Positions 1 through 9,088 are shown, counted from the first letter of the stretch. The stretch is 64,000 nucleotides of DNA from Cellulomonas flavigena DSM 20109 (GCF_000092865.1 NC_014151.1:2418001-2482000), one strand, 5' to 3'. The notes: generated from the letters alone by a model not told the origin. A program made the numbers and translations.

Positions 1-541
1 TCGGGCGGCCGCTGGCGGGGCTGATCGGACCCTGCCCGTGGCGCCACGGGTACTTCACGGACGCGTCGAGGCTGGCCCGCGTGAGGTTGAGCCCCACGGA
101 GCGACCGTCGGGCGCGACGACCTTGGGGTCCAGGCGCGTCAGCAGGCGCAGCGTCTGCGCGTTGCCCTCGAACCCGCCGATGCCGCGCGCGATCTCCGCG
201 AGGGCGCGCTCGCCGTTGTGGCCGAACGGCGGGTGCCCGAGGTCGTGCGCGAGGCACGCGGAGTCGACGACGTCGGGGTCGCAGCCCAGCGCCTTGCCGA
301 TCTCGCGGCCGACCTGCGCGACCTCGAGCGTGTGCGTCAGGCGCGTGCGCACGAAGTCGTCCGACGAGGGGCCGAGCACCTGCGTCTTGGCGCCGAGGCG
401 CCGCAGCGCCGAGGAGTGCACGAGGCGCGCGCGGTCACGCTCGAACGGGGTCCGCTCGCGGGACTTCTCCCCCTCGGCCACCCACCGCTCGCGGTCGGCG
501 TCGGCGTACCCGTCGGCGCTGGTCACGGTGGGGGCGGTCAC
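1..541 (-). CDS. dgt: dGTP triphosphohydrolase, N-terminal part (truncated by window edge)
   Basis: The visible 180 residues match the N-terminal part of the HD-superfamily deoxyguanosinetriphosphate triphosphohydrolases, which hydrolyse dGTP to deoxyguanosine and triphosphate. The metal-binding HD segment [14 protein letters not shown] is present, preceded by the family stretches [12 protein letters not shown] and [10 protein letters not shown]. The rest of the gene lies beyond base 1. The GTG at 541 is chosen because the protein then starts about 45 residues before the first conserved block, and because a TACCCT hexamer (548-553, minus strand) sits 6 nt upstream with no Shine-Dalgarno sequence, which fits a leaderless transcript. 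The assignment to the family is firm; substrate specificity is inferred. Confidence 0.9.
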   Translation of the reverse strand, partial: MTAPTVTSADGYADADRERWVAEGEKSRERTPFERDRARLVHSSALRRLGAKTQVLGPSSDDFVRTRLTHTLEVAQVGREIGKALGCDPDVVDSACLAHDLGHPPFGHNGERALAEIARGIGGFEGNAQTLRLLTRLDPKVVAPDGRSVGLNLTRASLDASVKYPWRHGQGPISPASGRP

Positions 542-565
542 GTGCCCAGGGTAGAGGCCGCCCGC

Positions 566-601
566 GACGTGCCGCGGTGCGGTTGCTCACACCGGCACGT
601 C
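566..601 (-). terminator. Hairpin after the mal operon
   Basis: Perfect 9-bp arms (566-574 and 593-601, GACGTGCCG with CGGCACGTC) enclose an 18-nt loop that can pair further. It lies just downstream of malG and upstream of dgt, so it probably ends the malEFG transcript. There is no U-tract, as is common in high-GC actinobacteria. Confidence 0.55.
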
Positions 602-619
602 ACGAGCGGCCCGACCTCG

Positions 620-1525
620 TCAGCCCTTGACCGCACCGGCGGTCAGGCCGCCCACGATGTACTTCTGCAGGAAGAGGAACAGCACGAGCACGGGCAGCGC
701 CGTGATGACGGCACCGGCGGCGAACAGGCCCCAGTTCGCCTCGAGCAGCGACGACACCCATCCGTACAGCCCCACGGCGACCGTCCAGTTGCGCTCCGAC
801 TGCAGGACCAGGCGGGCGATGATGAAGTCGGCGAAGGTGCTGATGAAGGACAGCAGCGCGACGACCGCGAGGATCGGGGTCACCAGCCGCAGGATGATCG
901 TCCAGTAGGTCTGCGCGTGCGTGGCGCCGTCGATCTTCGCGGCCTCGTCGAGCTCCTTGGGCACGGTGTTGAAGAACCCGTACATGAGGAACGTGTTCAC
1001 CCCGAGCGCGCCGCCCAGGTACACCGCGATCAGCGCGATCTTGCTGTTGAGACCGAGCGCCGGCACGACGTTGCCCAGCGAGATGAGCAGCAGGAAGATC
1101 GCGACGAACGCGAGCATCTGCGGGAACATCTGGACGATGAGCAGCGTCGTCAGGCCGACGCGGCGCCCCGTGAACCGGAAGCGCGAGAACGCGTAGGCCG
1201 CGGCCGCGCCCATGAGGACGGTGCCGATGCCGGTCGCGATCGCGATCTGCAGCGTGTTGCCGAGCCAGCGCCAGAACATCGTGCCGCCCAGCGCGTCGTA
1301 GTTGGCGGGGCTGAGCGACGAGAAGAGGCGGTTGGACCCGGTCAGCGTGCCGCCGTCGGCCAGCGACGCCGAGATGACGTAGACGATCGGGAAGGCCGCG
1401 TAGGCGACGGCGATGACGCCCACCAGGTGCCGCCAGCCGAGCTCGGCGAACCAGCGGTGGGGTCGCATGCGCGGCACTGCGGAGAACGACTTGCGGGTTG
1501 CGCGCGTGACGTCGGTGGTGGCCAT
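620..1525 (-). CDS. malG: Maltose/maltodextrin ABC transporter permease, MalG type
   Basis: A 301-residue inner-membrane permease with six predicted hydrophobic segments. The cytoplasmic EAA loop, EAAKIDGATHAQTYW, is near residues 190-210 and is where the ATPase docks. It forms the transmembrane channel with MalF for uptake of maltooligosaccharides delivered by the lipoprotein encoded at 3305-4537. The ATG lies one base after the malF stop, so translation is likely coupled. No ATPase gene is in the cluster; actinobacteria commonly use a shared MsiK-type ATPase encoded elsewhere (established for Streptomyces, inferred here). Substrate is inferred from the MalF insertion and the adjacent GH13 glucosidase. 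Confidence 0.9.
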   Translation of the reverse strand: MATTDVTRATRKSFSAVPRMRPHRWFAELGWRHLVGVIAVAYAAFPIVYVISASLADGGTLTGSNRLFSSLSPANYDALGGTMFWRWLGNTLQIAIATGIGTVLMGAAAAYAFSRFRFTGRRVGLTTLLIVQMFPQMLAFVAIFLLLISLGNVVPALGLNSKIALIAVYLGGALGVNTFLMYGFFNTVPKELDEAAKIDGATHAQTYWTIILRLVTPILAVVALLSFISTFADFIIARLVLQSERNWTVAVGLYGWVSSLLEANWGLFAAGAVITALPVLVLFLFLQKYIVGGLTAGAVKG

Positions 1526-1526
1526 G

Positions 1527-3167
1527 TCAGTTGATCTCCTCGAACTGCTTCGTCCGCTTGAACGTGATCGCGGAGATGGTCGCCACGATGAGGAAGATGA
1601 CGATCGACAGCGCGCTGGCCAGGCCGTAGTTCTTGGCCGCGGTGCCGTCGAGGCCGGACACCGAGTAGACCATCGAGATGAGGATGTCGGTGTGGCCGAG
1701 CGGGACCGACGCGTCGGCGAAGCGCGGGCCGCCGCCGGTGAGCATGTAGATGAGCGTGAAGTTGTTGAAGTTGAAGGCGAACGACGAGATGAGCAGCGGC
1801 GAGGTCGCGACGAGCAGCAGCGGCAGCGTCACCGACCGCCACGTCCGCCACGCGCTCGCACCGTCGACCTTGGCGGCCTCCAGCACGTCACCCGGCAACG
1901 ACTGCAGAGCACCGGTGCAGATGAGGAACATGTACGGGAAGCCGAGCCACAGGTTCACGCCGAGCACGGAGAGCTTGGCCAGCCAGGGGTCCGTGAGCCA
2001 CGGGATCGCGGCACCGCCGAGCAGCACCTGGTTGACGAAGCCGTAGGAGCGGTTGAGCATCCCGGACCACAGCAGCGCCGCGAGGAACCCGGGGATCGCG
2101 TACGGGAGGATCAGCAGCGTCCGGTAGGCCTTGCGTCCCCGCAGCCGCGTGTCGTTGAACGTGATCGCGAGGAACAGCCCGAGCAGGAACGTCGTGACGA
2201 CCGACAGGATCGCGAACGCGAACGTCCACACCAGGATCCGCAGGAACGGACCGGCGTAACGCTCGTCGGCGAACGCGGTGCGGAAGTTGTCGAGACCGAC
2301 CATGACGCGCCAGCCGACGTTGAGCCGCTGCCCGTCGTCCGACCGGAACCAGCCGTCGGAGGTCGCGCGGTAGACGGTGCCGGTGGTGACGTCGGTCATC
2401 GTGTCCGCGTCCGCGTCCCACTCCAGGGTCGGGACGGCGAGGAAGCCGGTGCGGGCGTCCTGCGTGCGCACCGAGCCGTCGTTCGGGTCGTCGGAGAAGG
2501 CGACCCGCAGGCTCGTCACCTCCGACTGCCGGGCGAGCACCTCGCCGCGATCCAGCACGGTGGCGCCCGGCACCTCGGTCACGCGTCCGTCCTCGGCGCG
2601 TGCGCCGGGCTCCACCGTCAGCGGCTGCTCGGCCGTCCCCACGAGGACGTCACCGCCGTCGATGATCGCGAAGCCCAGCTCGTCCCCGCGCTCGACGACG
2701 GCCAGCGGGTAGGTCGCGGAGCCCTCGACGCGGCGCTCGTTCTGGACCAGCAGCGCCTCGACGGCGTGCTCCTTCGTCGAGTTGTGACCGTCGCCGTAGT
2801 TGGTGAACGCGACCCAGCCCGTGTAGCCCACGACGTACACCTGGAAGACCAGCAGGAACGCGAGCCCCGGCAGGATGTACTTCAGCGGTGTCGTGCGGCG
2901 GGAGAAGTACACCCAGTCCGCGACGACGACGAGCACGACCATCGCGGCGAGGATGCCGAGGTGGCCCTCGCGCCAGGCGGCGAGGACGCCGAAGACGCCG
3001 AGGGCGTTGACGACGGCCATGAGCGCGATCTTGACGAGCGTGCCGGGGCGCACGGGTCCGCGCCCTGCACCGCTGCGCCCGCGCGACGGCGCGGGTGGGA
3101 CGTCGGTCGGGCCGCCGGCGGCGTCGGCGGGTCCGACGGGGCCGGCAAGGGTGGGCTGCGAGGACAT
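1527..3167 (-). CDS. malF: Maltose/maltodextrin ABC transporter permease, MalF type with large periplasmic loop
   Basis: At 546 residues this is much longer than ordinary sugar permeases (about 300). Residues roughly 120-270 form a hydrophilic, strand-rich insertion between early and late membrane segments, like the P2 loop of enterobacterial MalF that contacts the binding protein. The EAA motif EAAKVDGASAWRTW is near residue 430. The N-terminal 40 residues are Pro/Ala-rich and cytoplasmic. A GGAAGG ribosome-binding site precedes the ATG at 3167. Together with malG and malE it forms an importer operon. The P2-like loop supports maltose or maltodextrin over other sugars, though no specific residue proves the substrate. 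Confidence 0.9.
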   Translation of the reverse strand: MSSQPTLAGPVGPADAAGGPTDVPPAPSRGRSGAGRGPVRPGTLVKIALMAVVNALGVFGVLAAWREGHLGILAAMVVLVVVADWVYFSRRTTPLKYILPGLAFLLVFQVYVVGYTGWVAFTNYGDGHNSTKEHAVEALLVQNERRVEGSATYPLAVVERGDELGFAIIDGGDVLVGTAEQPLTVEPGARAEDGRVTEVPGATVLDRGEVLARQSEVTSLRVAFSDDPNDGSVRTQDARTGFLAVPTLEWDADADTMTDVTTGTVYRATSDGWFRSDDGQRLNVGWRVMVGLDNFRTAFADERYAGPFLRILVWTFAFAILSVVTTFLLGLFLAITFNDTRLRGRKAYRTLLILPYAIPGFLAALLWSGMLNRSYGFVNQVLLGGAAIPWLTDPWLAKLSVLGVNLWLGFPYMFLICTGALQSLPGDVLEAAKVDGASAWRTWRSVTLPLLLVATSPLLISSFAFNFNNFTLIYMLTGGGPRFADASVPLGHTDILISMVYSVSGLDGTAAKNYGLASALSIVIFLIVATISAITFKRTKQFEEIN

Positions 3168-3232
3168 CGCGGGACCTTCCGTGGGGTCGTGGGCGGCGCG
3201 TCGGTGCGCCGGGAAGGCGTCGCCCGTCAGGC

Positions 3233-3292
3233 ACGACGGGGGCGACGGGGGCGACGGGGGCGGCCGCGCCGCGGGTGGTCACCCGCGGCGCG
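3233..3292 (-). other. malE-malF intercistronic hairpin and G-rich tandem repeat
   Basis: The gap between malE and malF holds a near-perfect inverted repeat (3265-3277 with 3280-3292, core GCGCCGCGGGTG/CACCCGCGGCGC) preceded by three copies of a 9-bp GACGGGGGC unit (about 3233-3261). A stable hairpin directly after malE would protect the malE message or reduce read-through, giving more binding protein than permease, as known for malE-malF in enterobacteria. That role is inferred. Confidence 0.6.
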
Positions 3293-3304
3293 ACCTGCCA
3301 CGGG

Positions 3305-4537
3305 TCAGGACCCGATGGCTCCCTGGATGTCGGCCACCATCTTGTCCCAGGCGGCGACCGGCTCGGACGTGCCCGAGATGATGTTGGCCTCGGTGACGCC
3401 CCAGAACGCCCACACGGAGCCCATCTCGGGGATCGACGGCATCGGGACCGCGTCGGCGCCGACGGCCGCGAAGCCCGCCGTGATCGGGTCGGACGAGGCC
3501 GTCTCGGCCGCCGACTTCAGCGCCGGCGGGCGGCTGCCCGCCTCGTAGAGCGCGAGCTGCGCCTCGTCGGTCGCGACGTAGTTGACGAGGAAGTCGTTCG
3601 CGAGCAGCGCGTTGTCGCTCTGCGCCGAGACGTAGAAGCCCTGCACACCGACGAAGGGCTGCGCGGGCTGCCCGCCTGCCGACGGGATCGGGTCGATCGC
3701 CAGCTCGAGGTCGGCGAACTGCTCGAGCATCCACGGCCCGCCGACGATGAACGGCGACTCGCCGTTCTTGAAGGCCTCGACCGCGATGTCGTACGTGATG
3801 TCGGTCGACAGCGTGCCGGCCTGGCCCTGCGCCTGCAGCCACGTCGCGAACGCCTGGCCGGGGGCACCGCCCAGCGCGAGCTCGGCCGTGTAGGAGCCGT
3901 CGTCGTTCTGCACGAAGACGGGGGCGCCGAACGACGTCTGGAACGGGTAGTACGTGTACGGGTCACCCTCGGTGCCCGTCTGGATGAGGAACGGGTACGG
4001 GGTTCCCGCTGCGCGGCCGGCAGCGATGGCGTCGTCCCACGTCGCGGGAGCTGCGGACGCGAGCGCCGTGTTGCGGATGAGCGCGATGTTCTCGATCGCG
4101 TAGGGCAGGCCGTAGACCTGGCCGTCCTGCGTGAAGGCCTGGACCGCGACCTCCTGGAAGTCGCCGGCCTTGTCGCCCAGCTCGATGGGAGCCACGACGC
4201 CGTTGCTCGTCATCTCACCGAGCCAGTCGTGAGCCCCGACCGTGAGGTCCGGGCCCTCGCCGGTGGGCACCTGGGCGAGGAAGTCCGCCCGGATGTCCTC
4301 GAAGTTCTTGAGCACGAGCTCGACGTCGACGCCGTTCTCGTCCTCGAACGCCTTGGCCGCCGCCTCGACCGCGGCCTGCCGCGTCTCGTCGACCCAGACC
4401 ACGAGGCTGCCCTCCGCCGACCCGCTGGTCGGCTCCGCCGTCGTGTCGCCTGCCGTGTCCTCGCCGGCCCCGCCGCAAGCGGTCAGCGTCAGCGCCAGGC
4501 CGAGCGTGATCGCTCCGGCCGAGATGCCTCGTCGCAT
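3305..4537 (-). CDS. malE: Maltose/maltodextrin-binding lipoprotein, MalE type
   Basis: A 410-residue extracytoplasmic solute-binding protein (family 1). It begins with a lipoprotein signal peptide whose lipobox LTAC places the acylated cysteine at residue 21, followed by a Gly/Thr/Ser/Glu linker. The body contains SBP_bac family stretches such as LVVWVDETRQAAVEAAAKAFE and GLPYAIENIALIRNT. It captures sugar at the outer face and delivers it to MalFG. It is the first gene of a minus-strand operon. A GGAGAGA ribosome-binding site precedes the ATG. Its upstream region (4538-4714) is shared with the divergent LacI regulator and holds two palindromes that are likely operators. Confidence 0.92.
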   Translation of the reverse strand: MRRGISAGAITLGLALTLTACGGAGEDTAGDTTAEPTSGSAEGSLVVWVDETRQAAVEAAAKAFEDENGVDVELVLKNFEDIRADFLAQVPTGEGPDLTVGAHDWLGEMTSNGVVAPIELGDKAGDFQEVAVQAFTQDGQVYGLPYAIENIALIRNTALASAAPATWDDAIAAGRAAGTPYPFLIQTGTEGDPYTYYPFQTSFGAPVFVQNDDGSYTAELALGGAPGQAFATWLQAQGQAGTLSTDITYDIAVEAFKNGESPFIVGGPWMLEQFADLELAIDPIPSAGGQPAQPFVGVQGFYVSAQSDNALLANDFLVNYVATDEAQLALYEAGSRPPALKSAAETASSDPITAGFAAVGADAVPMPSIPEMGSVWAFWGVTEANIISGTSEPVAAWDKMVADIQGAIGS

Positions 4538-4620
4538 CGTTCTCTCTCCTGATCGTCGTCTCTGCTGTCCGACGAGTCAGCGCTTCGCCGCCGTCGGCTC
4601 GTGCCGTGACCGTAAGCGAG

Positions 4621-4649
4621 TTGAAGCCCCCCTTGCAAGTCGTTACAGT
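4621..4649 (+). promoter_or_regulatory. Promoter of the LacI-type regulator
   Basis: TTGAAG (4621-4626), a 17-nt spacer and TACAGT (4644-4649) make a good sigma-70-type promoter for the regulator starting at 4715. Its -10 overlaps the 4642-4652 palindrome, so binding there would repress the regulator's own gene. Confidence 0.6.
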
Positions 4650-4652
4650 AAC
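4632..4652. promoter_or_regulatory. Probable LacI-family operators in the malE/lacI divergent region
   Basis: Two palindromes lie side by side: CTTGCAAG (4632-4639) and GTTACAGTAAC (4642-4652). CTTGCA-type elements are typical of actinobacterial maltose repressors, and LacI-family proteins bind such short symmetric sites. Both sit between malE and the regulator gene, so one protein could control both directions. Confidence 0.6.
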
Positions 4653-4714
4653 TTTCTGACAACGCTGACAGGACGCACACCCCAGGTGCGCCGCGCGGAG
4701 GACGAGGAGGTCCG

Positions 4715-5764
4715 GTGACCCCGACTACGCTGCCGTCTGTGCGCACTCGTCTCACCGACCTGGCCGAGCAGGCCGGGGTCAGCACCGCGACCGTGTCGCG
4801 CGTGCTCAACGGGAAGCCGGGCGTCTCCGCACAGGCGCGACAGGCCGTGCTCACGGCCCTGGACATGCTCGGCTACGAGCGCCCCGAGAAGCTGCGCATG
4901 CGCTCGGCCGGGCTTGTCGGGCTGGTCGTCCCCGAGCTCACGAACCCCGTCTTCCCCGCGTTCGCCCAGGTCATCGAGACGATGCTGAGCGACCGCGGGT
5001 ACACCCCCCTGCTGTGCACCCAGTCCCCCGGCGGCACGACCGAGGACCAGTACGTCGACCTGCTCATGGAGCACAGCGTCGACGGCATCGTCTTCGTCTC
5101 GGGCCTGCACGCGGACACCACCGCGAGCAAGGACCGCTACCACCGCCTGCGCGGCCGGGGCGTGCCGCTCGTGCTCGTCAACGGCTTCGCCGAGGGCGTG
5201 GACGCCCCCGCGGTGTCCACGGACGACACCGCGGCCATGGACCAGGCGATGCGTCACCTGCACTCCCTCGGCCACCGCGAGATCGGGCTCGCCATCGGGC
5301 CCACGCGGTTCGTCCCCTCGCAGCGTAAGCGCGACGCGTTCACCGCGCTCCTCGAGAAGCAGGGCGTCACGTCGCCCGAGCAGCACGTCGTGTCCACGCT
5401 CTTCACGGTCGAGGGCGGGCACGCCGCCGCTGCCGAGCTGTTCCGCTCCGGGCACACGGCCGTGATCTGCGGCTCCGACCTCATGGCGCTCGGTGCGGTC
5501 CGCGCCGCCCGCACCCTCGGTCTGGGCGTGCCCGACGACGTGTCGGTGGTCGGGTTCGACGACTCGCCCCTCATCGCGTTCACCGACCCGCCCCTGACGA
5601 CGGTGCGCCAGCCCGTCGCCGCCATGGGGCACGCGGCGGTGTCCGCGCTCGTCTCCGAGATCACCGGCACCCCGGCGTCCCGCGCCGAGCTGCTGTTCCA
5701 CCCGGAGCTCGTCGTGCGGGGCTCCACCGGGACGGCCCCCGCACCCTCGTCCGCCAACCGCTGA
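4715..5764 (+). CDS. LacI/GalR-family transcriptional regulator of the maltose cluster
   Basis: A 349-residue protein with an N-terminal LacI helix-turn-helix ([20 protein letters not shown], about residues 11-30) and a periplasmic-binding-protein-like effector domain that includes VVGFDDSPL near residue 290. The GTG at 4715 follows a clear GGAGG. It is divergent from malE and precedes the alpha-glucosidase, the usual arrangement for a maltose-responsive repressor (MalR-like). The effector is inferred. The promoter and palindromes upstream suggest autoregulation as well as control of malEFG. Confidence 0.9.
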   Translation: MTPTTLPSVRTRLTDLAEQAGVSTATVSRVLNGKPGVSAQARQAVLTALDMLGYERPEKLRMRSAGLVGLVVPELTNPVFPAFAQVIETMLSDRGYTPLLCTQSPGGTTEDQYVDLLMEHSVDGIVFVSGLHADTTASKDRYHRLRGRGVPLVLVNGFAEGVDAPAVSTDDTAAMDQAMRHLHSLGHREIGLAIGPTRFVPSQRKRDAFTALLEKQGVTSPEQHVVSTLFTVEGGHAAAAELFRSGHTAVICGSDLMALGAVRAARTLGLGVPDDVSVVGFDDSPLIAFTDPPLTTVRQPVAAMGHAAVSALVSEITGTPASRAELLFHPELVVRGSTGTAPAPSSANR

Positions 5765-5928
5765 CGACCTCGCGCCCGCGACGGCGCCTGAGCGGCCGCG
5801 ACGCGCCGTGCCCCTCCCCCGCGCCCGTCCTCCCCACGCCCGTCCCCGCCGGCCCGTTCCCCTGCCCCAGCCCCTCCCACGTCGCGGCACGACCCATCGC
5901 CACGACGCCCCCACCAGGAAGGTTCGCC

Positions 5929-7632
5929 GTGTCCCTCGACGCCCTCACCACGACGCTGGTCCACCGCCCCGACACCGACACGCAGTGGTGGCGCACCGCC
6001 GTGATCTACCAGGTGTACCCCCGCTCGTTCGCGGACGCGTCGGGCGACGGCGTCGGGGACCTGCCGGGCGTGACCGCGCACCTCGAGCACCTCGTCGAGC
6101 TGGGCGTCGACGCCGTCTGGCTGTCGCCGTTCTACCGCTCGCCCCAGGCCGACGCGGGCTACGACGTCGCCGACTACCGCGACGTCGACCCGCTGTTCGG
6201 CACGCTCGCCGACGCCGACGCCCTCGTGGCGCGTGCGCACGAGCTCGGCCTGCGCGTGATCGTCGACCTCGTGCCGAACCACACGTCCGACGAGCACGTC
6301 TGGTTCCAGGCGGCGCTCGCGGCAGCACCCGGCTCCCCGGAGCGCGCCCGGTACCACTTCCGTGACGGCCGCGGCGAGCACGGCGAGCTGCCTCCCAACA
6401 ACTGGGGCTCGATCTTCGGCGGTCCCGCCTGGACCCGCACGACCGACGCCGACGGCTCGCCCGGGCAGTGGTACCTGCACCTGTTCGACTCCAAGCAGCC
6501 CGACCTCGACTGGGACAACCCCGAGGTCCGCGCGGAGTTCGAGGACGTGCTGCGGTTCTGGCTCGACCGCGGGGTCGACGGCTTCCGCGTCGACGTCGCG
6601 CACGGCATGGTCAAGGCCCCCGGCCTGCCCGACTGGGACGGGCACGTCGCGATGATCGACGGTGCCGACGACACCGAGCAGGTCAACGGGTCCGGCAACC
6701 AGGGGCCGATGTTCGACCAGGACGGGGTCCACGACATCTATCGCGCCTGGCGTCGCGTGCTCGACGAGTACGACGGCGAGCGCGCCATGGTCGCCGAGGC
6801 CTGGGTCGAGCCGCTGTCGCGCCTGGCGCGCTACGTGCGCCCGGACGAGATGCACCAGGCCTTCAACTTCGCGTTCCTCGCCGCCGGCTGGGACGCCGCG
6901 GCGCTGCGGCGCGTCATCGCCGCGTCGTTCGCGGCGAACGACGCGGTGGGGGCGCCGACGACGTGGGTGATGTCGAACCACGACGTCGTACGGCACGCGT
7001 CGCGCCTCGGGCTGTCCGACCCGACCCACCGGCCCAACGGCATCGGGCACGGCGACGAGCAGCCGGACGCCGCGCTCGGGCTGCACCGCGCCCGGGCCGC
7101 GACGCTCCTGATGCTCGGGCTGCCCGGCTCCGCATACGTCTACCAGGGCGAGGAGCTGGGCCTGCCGGACCACACGTCGCTCGACGACGACCTGCGCCAG
7201 GACCCGGCGTTCTTCCGCACCGGCGGCGTCGAGCGCGGGCGTGACGGCTGCCGCGTGCCGCTGCCGTGGGTGGGCGACGCGCCCGGGTTCGGTTTCTCCC
7301 CCACGGGTGCGACGTGGCTGCCGCAGCCGGCCGACTGGGCGGACCTCGCCGTCGACCGGCAGCGCGGACGCGAGGGGTCGACCTACGAGCTGTACCGCGC
7401 CGCGCTGCGCCTGCGCCGCGCCGAGGGGCTGGGCCCCGGCGGTCTGGAGTGGCTCGACGCTCCGGGTGGTCGGGACGTCGTCGCGTTCCGCAACGGCGAC
7501 GTCGACGTGGTCGCGAACCTGGGCGACGAGGACGTGCCGCTGCCCCGCGACGCGCACGCACTGCTCGCATCCGGCCCGCTGACCGACGGCACGCTTCCCG
7601 CGGGTACGACGGTCTGGCTCCGCACCCCCTGA
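5929..7632 (+). CDS. GH13 alpha-glucosidase / oligo-1,6-glucosidase
   Basis: A 567-residue cytoplasmic GH13 enzyme that releases glucose from imported maltooligosaccharides. The conserved regions are all present: [23 protein letters not shown] with the nucleophile Asp222; VAEAWVE with the acid/base Glu290; and NHDVVRH with the transition-state Asp352. There is no signal peptide, consistent with use after uptake. The GTG at 5929 follows AGGAAGG. It is 164 bp after the regulator and is probably co-transcribed with it through a C-rich leader. Linkage preference (alpha-1,4 versus alpha-1,6) cannot be settled by inspection. Confidence 0.92.
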   Translation: MSLDALTTTLVHRPDTDTQWWRTAVIYQVYPRSFADASGDGVGDLPGVTAHLEHLVELGVDAVWLSPFYRSPQADAGYDVADYRDVDPLFGTLADADALVARAHELGLRVIVDLVPNHTSDEHVWFQAALAAAPGSPERARYHFRDGRGEHGELPPNNWGSIFGGPAWTRTTDADGSPGQWYLHLFDSKQPDLDWDNPEVRAEFEDVLRFWLDRGVDGFRVDVAHGMVKAPGLPDWDGHVAMIDGADDTEQVNGSGNQGPMFDQDGVHDIYRAWRRVLDEYDGERAMVAEAWVEPLSRLARYVRPDEMHQAFNFAFLAAGWDAAALRRVIAASFAANDAVGAPTTWVMSNHDVVRHASRLGLSDPTHRPNGIGHGDEQPDAALGLHRARAATLLMLGLPGSAYVYQGEELGLPDHTSLDDDLRQDPAFFRTGGVERGRDGCRVPLPWVGDAPGFGFSPTGATWLPQPADWADLAVDRQRGREGSTYELYRAALRLRRAEGLGPGGLEWLDAPGGRDVVAFRNGDVDVVANLGDEDVPLPRDAHALLASGPLTDGTLPAGTTVWLRTP

Positions 7633-7637
7633 CACTC

Positions 7638-7703
7638 CCCGCCGACCGGAACCCGGCTCACCGATCGAGACCCGAGACGGTGAGCGGTGTTCCGGTCGGC
7701 GGG
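7638..7703. terminator. Long bidirectional terminator between convergent genes
   Basis: Perfect 15-bp arms (7638-7652 and 7689-7703, CCCGCCGACCGGAAC with its complement) enclose a second 8-bp stem (GCTCACCG 7656-7663 with CGGTGAGC 7678-7685). It lies between the alpha-glucosidase stop and the end of the convergent ligase gene and can serve both. Confidence 0.8.
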
Positions 7704-7707
7704 CGGG

Positions 7708-8814
7708 TCACGCCAGCGTCGCCGCGGCGGCCCGCTCGACGACCGCGGGCAGGCCGCCCTCACGCGCCCACGCGCGCTGCTCGTCGGCGCCCGTGCCGCG
7801 CCGCCACAGCCCCGCCAGCAGCTCCTGCACCATCGGCAGGTCGCCGGTGTCGGTCAGCGCGGGGCGCACGTGGTCGAGCAGGTGCGCCACGGCGTCGGCG
7901 GCCGGCACCGGTGCCAGGGCGGGCGGCACGACGAGGTCGCCGGAGAGCCCGCTGCGCCCCGCGCGCCACGTCGCGGCCCGCAGCACCTCGTCCCGCTCCG
8001 TCACCGGCGGCACGCCGTCGGCGGCCTCACGGGCGGCGGTCTCGACGATCCCCCGCGTCAGGGCGGCGAGCAGCACGGCGTCGTCGGCGCGCAGGCAGAT
8101 GTCCGCCACGCGCACCTCGACCGTCGGGTACTTGGCCGAGAGCCGGGCGTCGAAGTAGATCATCCCCGGGTCGAGGGCGACGCCGGTCTCGATGAGGTCC
8201 GCGACGGTGGCGTGGTACGCCGCGGCGGAGCCGAAGGGCGCCGTGGGGCCGGCCGTGGGCCAGCGGGACCACATCTGTGAGCGGATGCTCGCGAAACCGG
8301 TGTCCTCGCCACGCCAGAAGGGCGAGTTGGTGCTCAGCGCGAGCAGCACGGGCAGCCAGCCGGCGATCCGGTCGAGGACCGCCACGCCCTCCTCGTCATC
8401 GGCCACCGACACGTGGACGTGGCAGCCGCTCGTGAGCATCTCGCGCACGGTCATCGCGTACTGCCGCGCCATCCGGTGGTAGCGGTCGCCCTCGCTGAGC
8501 GTCGGCTCGCCCGGCACCGGGGACGTGGCGAGGGCCGCGAGCCGCGCCCCCGCGTCCTGCGCCGCGCGGGCGGCACGACGACGGCCCGCGCGGACCTCCC
8601 CGACCAGGTCGCGCAGCTCGAGGCAGGGACGCGTGCCGGTCTCGAGCTGCTCCTGCTGCAGCTCGGGCTCGAGCCCGCCGCCCGGCTCCGGCCCGCCGTC
8701 CACGTCACCACTCGTGCGCTGCTCGTACGCGGCGAGCGCCGCCTCCGCCACACCCGTCGGTGCCCCGTCCGGGCCCACCAGCAGGTACTCCTCCTCGACG
8801 CCCACGGTCCGCAT
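7708..8814 (-). CDS. ybdK: Carboxylate-amine ligase, YbdK / glutamate-cysteine ligase type 2 family
   Basis: A 368-residue member of the GCS2 family. The start MRTVGVEEEYLLVG is the diagnostic N-terminus (the GVEEE acidic cluster binds metal-ATP), and later blocks such as SGCHVHVSV and STNSPFWRGEDTG are also typical. E. coli YbdK has weak glutamate-cysteine ligase activity; mycothiol-making actinobacteria carry several such paralogues of unclear substrate, so the physiological reaction is open. The ATG at 8814 is chosen because family members begin at this motif. Open frame continues upstream but is not conserved-looking. No Shine-Dalgarno is visible; an AGACTT hexamer lies 6 nt upstream, suggesting a leaderless start. 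Confidence 0.88.
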   Translation of the reverse strand: MRTVGVEEEYLLVGPDGAPTGVAEAALAAYEQRTSGDVDGGPEPGGGLEPELQQEQLETGTRPCLELRDLVGEVRAGRRRAARAAQDAGARLAALATSPVPGEPTLSEGDRYHRMARQYAMTVREMLTSGCHVHVSVADDEEGVAVLDRIAGWLPVLLALSTNSPFWRGEDTGFASIRSQMWSRWPTAGPTAPFGSAAAYHATVADLIETGVALDPGMIYFDARLSAKYPTVEVRVADICLRADDAVLLAALTRGIVETAAREAADGVPPVTERDEVLRAATWRAGRSGLSGDLVVPPALAPVPAADAVAHLLDHVRPALTDTGDLPMVQELLAGLWRRGTGADEQRAWAREGGLPAVVERAAAATLA

Positions 8815-8947
8815 GGCGAGAAGTCTGCGGGCCGCGGGCCCGTCGCGCGCGTCGAGAGCGGCGAGGTACAGCTGGGCGGGGCCCGGGCGGTCCGGTCCTG
8901 CCGCGCGAGGCGGTCGAGCCCGTCGAGCACCAGATCGAGCCCGAACT

Positions 8948-9085
8948 CGCCCCGTCATCGACCGGACCCTCCCCGTCGAGGAGATCGTCGAGGCGCACCG
9001 GTACGTCGACACCGGCCGCAAGCGCGGTGCGGTGGTGCTGCGCGTCCGCCCCGAGGACGGCCCCGGGGACGCCGGCCGGGCCTAG
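8948..9085 (+). pseudogene. C-terminal remnant of a zinc-type alcohol dehydrogenase (MDR family)
   Basis: The last 45 codons before the TAG at 9083 read RPVIDRTLPVEEIVEAHRYV followed by DTGRKRGAVVLRV. This is the characteristic C-terminus of medium-chain NAD(P)-dependent dehydrogenases and quinone oxidoreductases. No dehydrogenase catalytic or Rossmann domain precedes it; upstream bases belong to the ligase start region and an unassigned GC-rich stretch (8815-8947) in which nothing else is recognised. It is best read as the stub of a deleted gene, after which about 22 extra residues continue to the stop. Confidence 0.65.
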
Positions 9086-9088
9086 TCT
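9083..9088 (+). promoter_or_regulatory. -10 element for the sigma-factor unit
   Basis: TAGTCT lies 6 nt before the ATG at 9095, the spacing expected for a leaderless transcript whose first base is the start codon. No convincing -35 hexamer is visible. Confidence 0.45.

Noticed and set aside
7708..8814. EgtA or true GshA for ergothioneine or glutathione synthesis
   Set aside because: The GVEEEYLL start and length fit the YbdK group, and no egtB, egtD or gshB gene is nearby.
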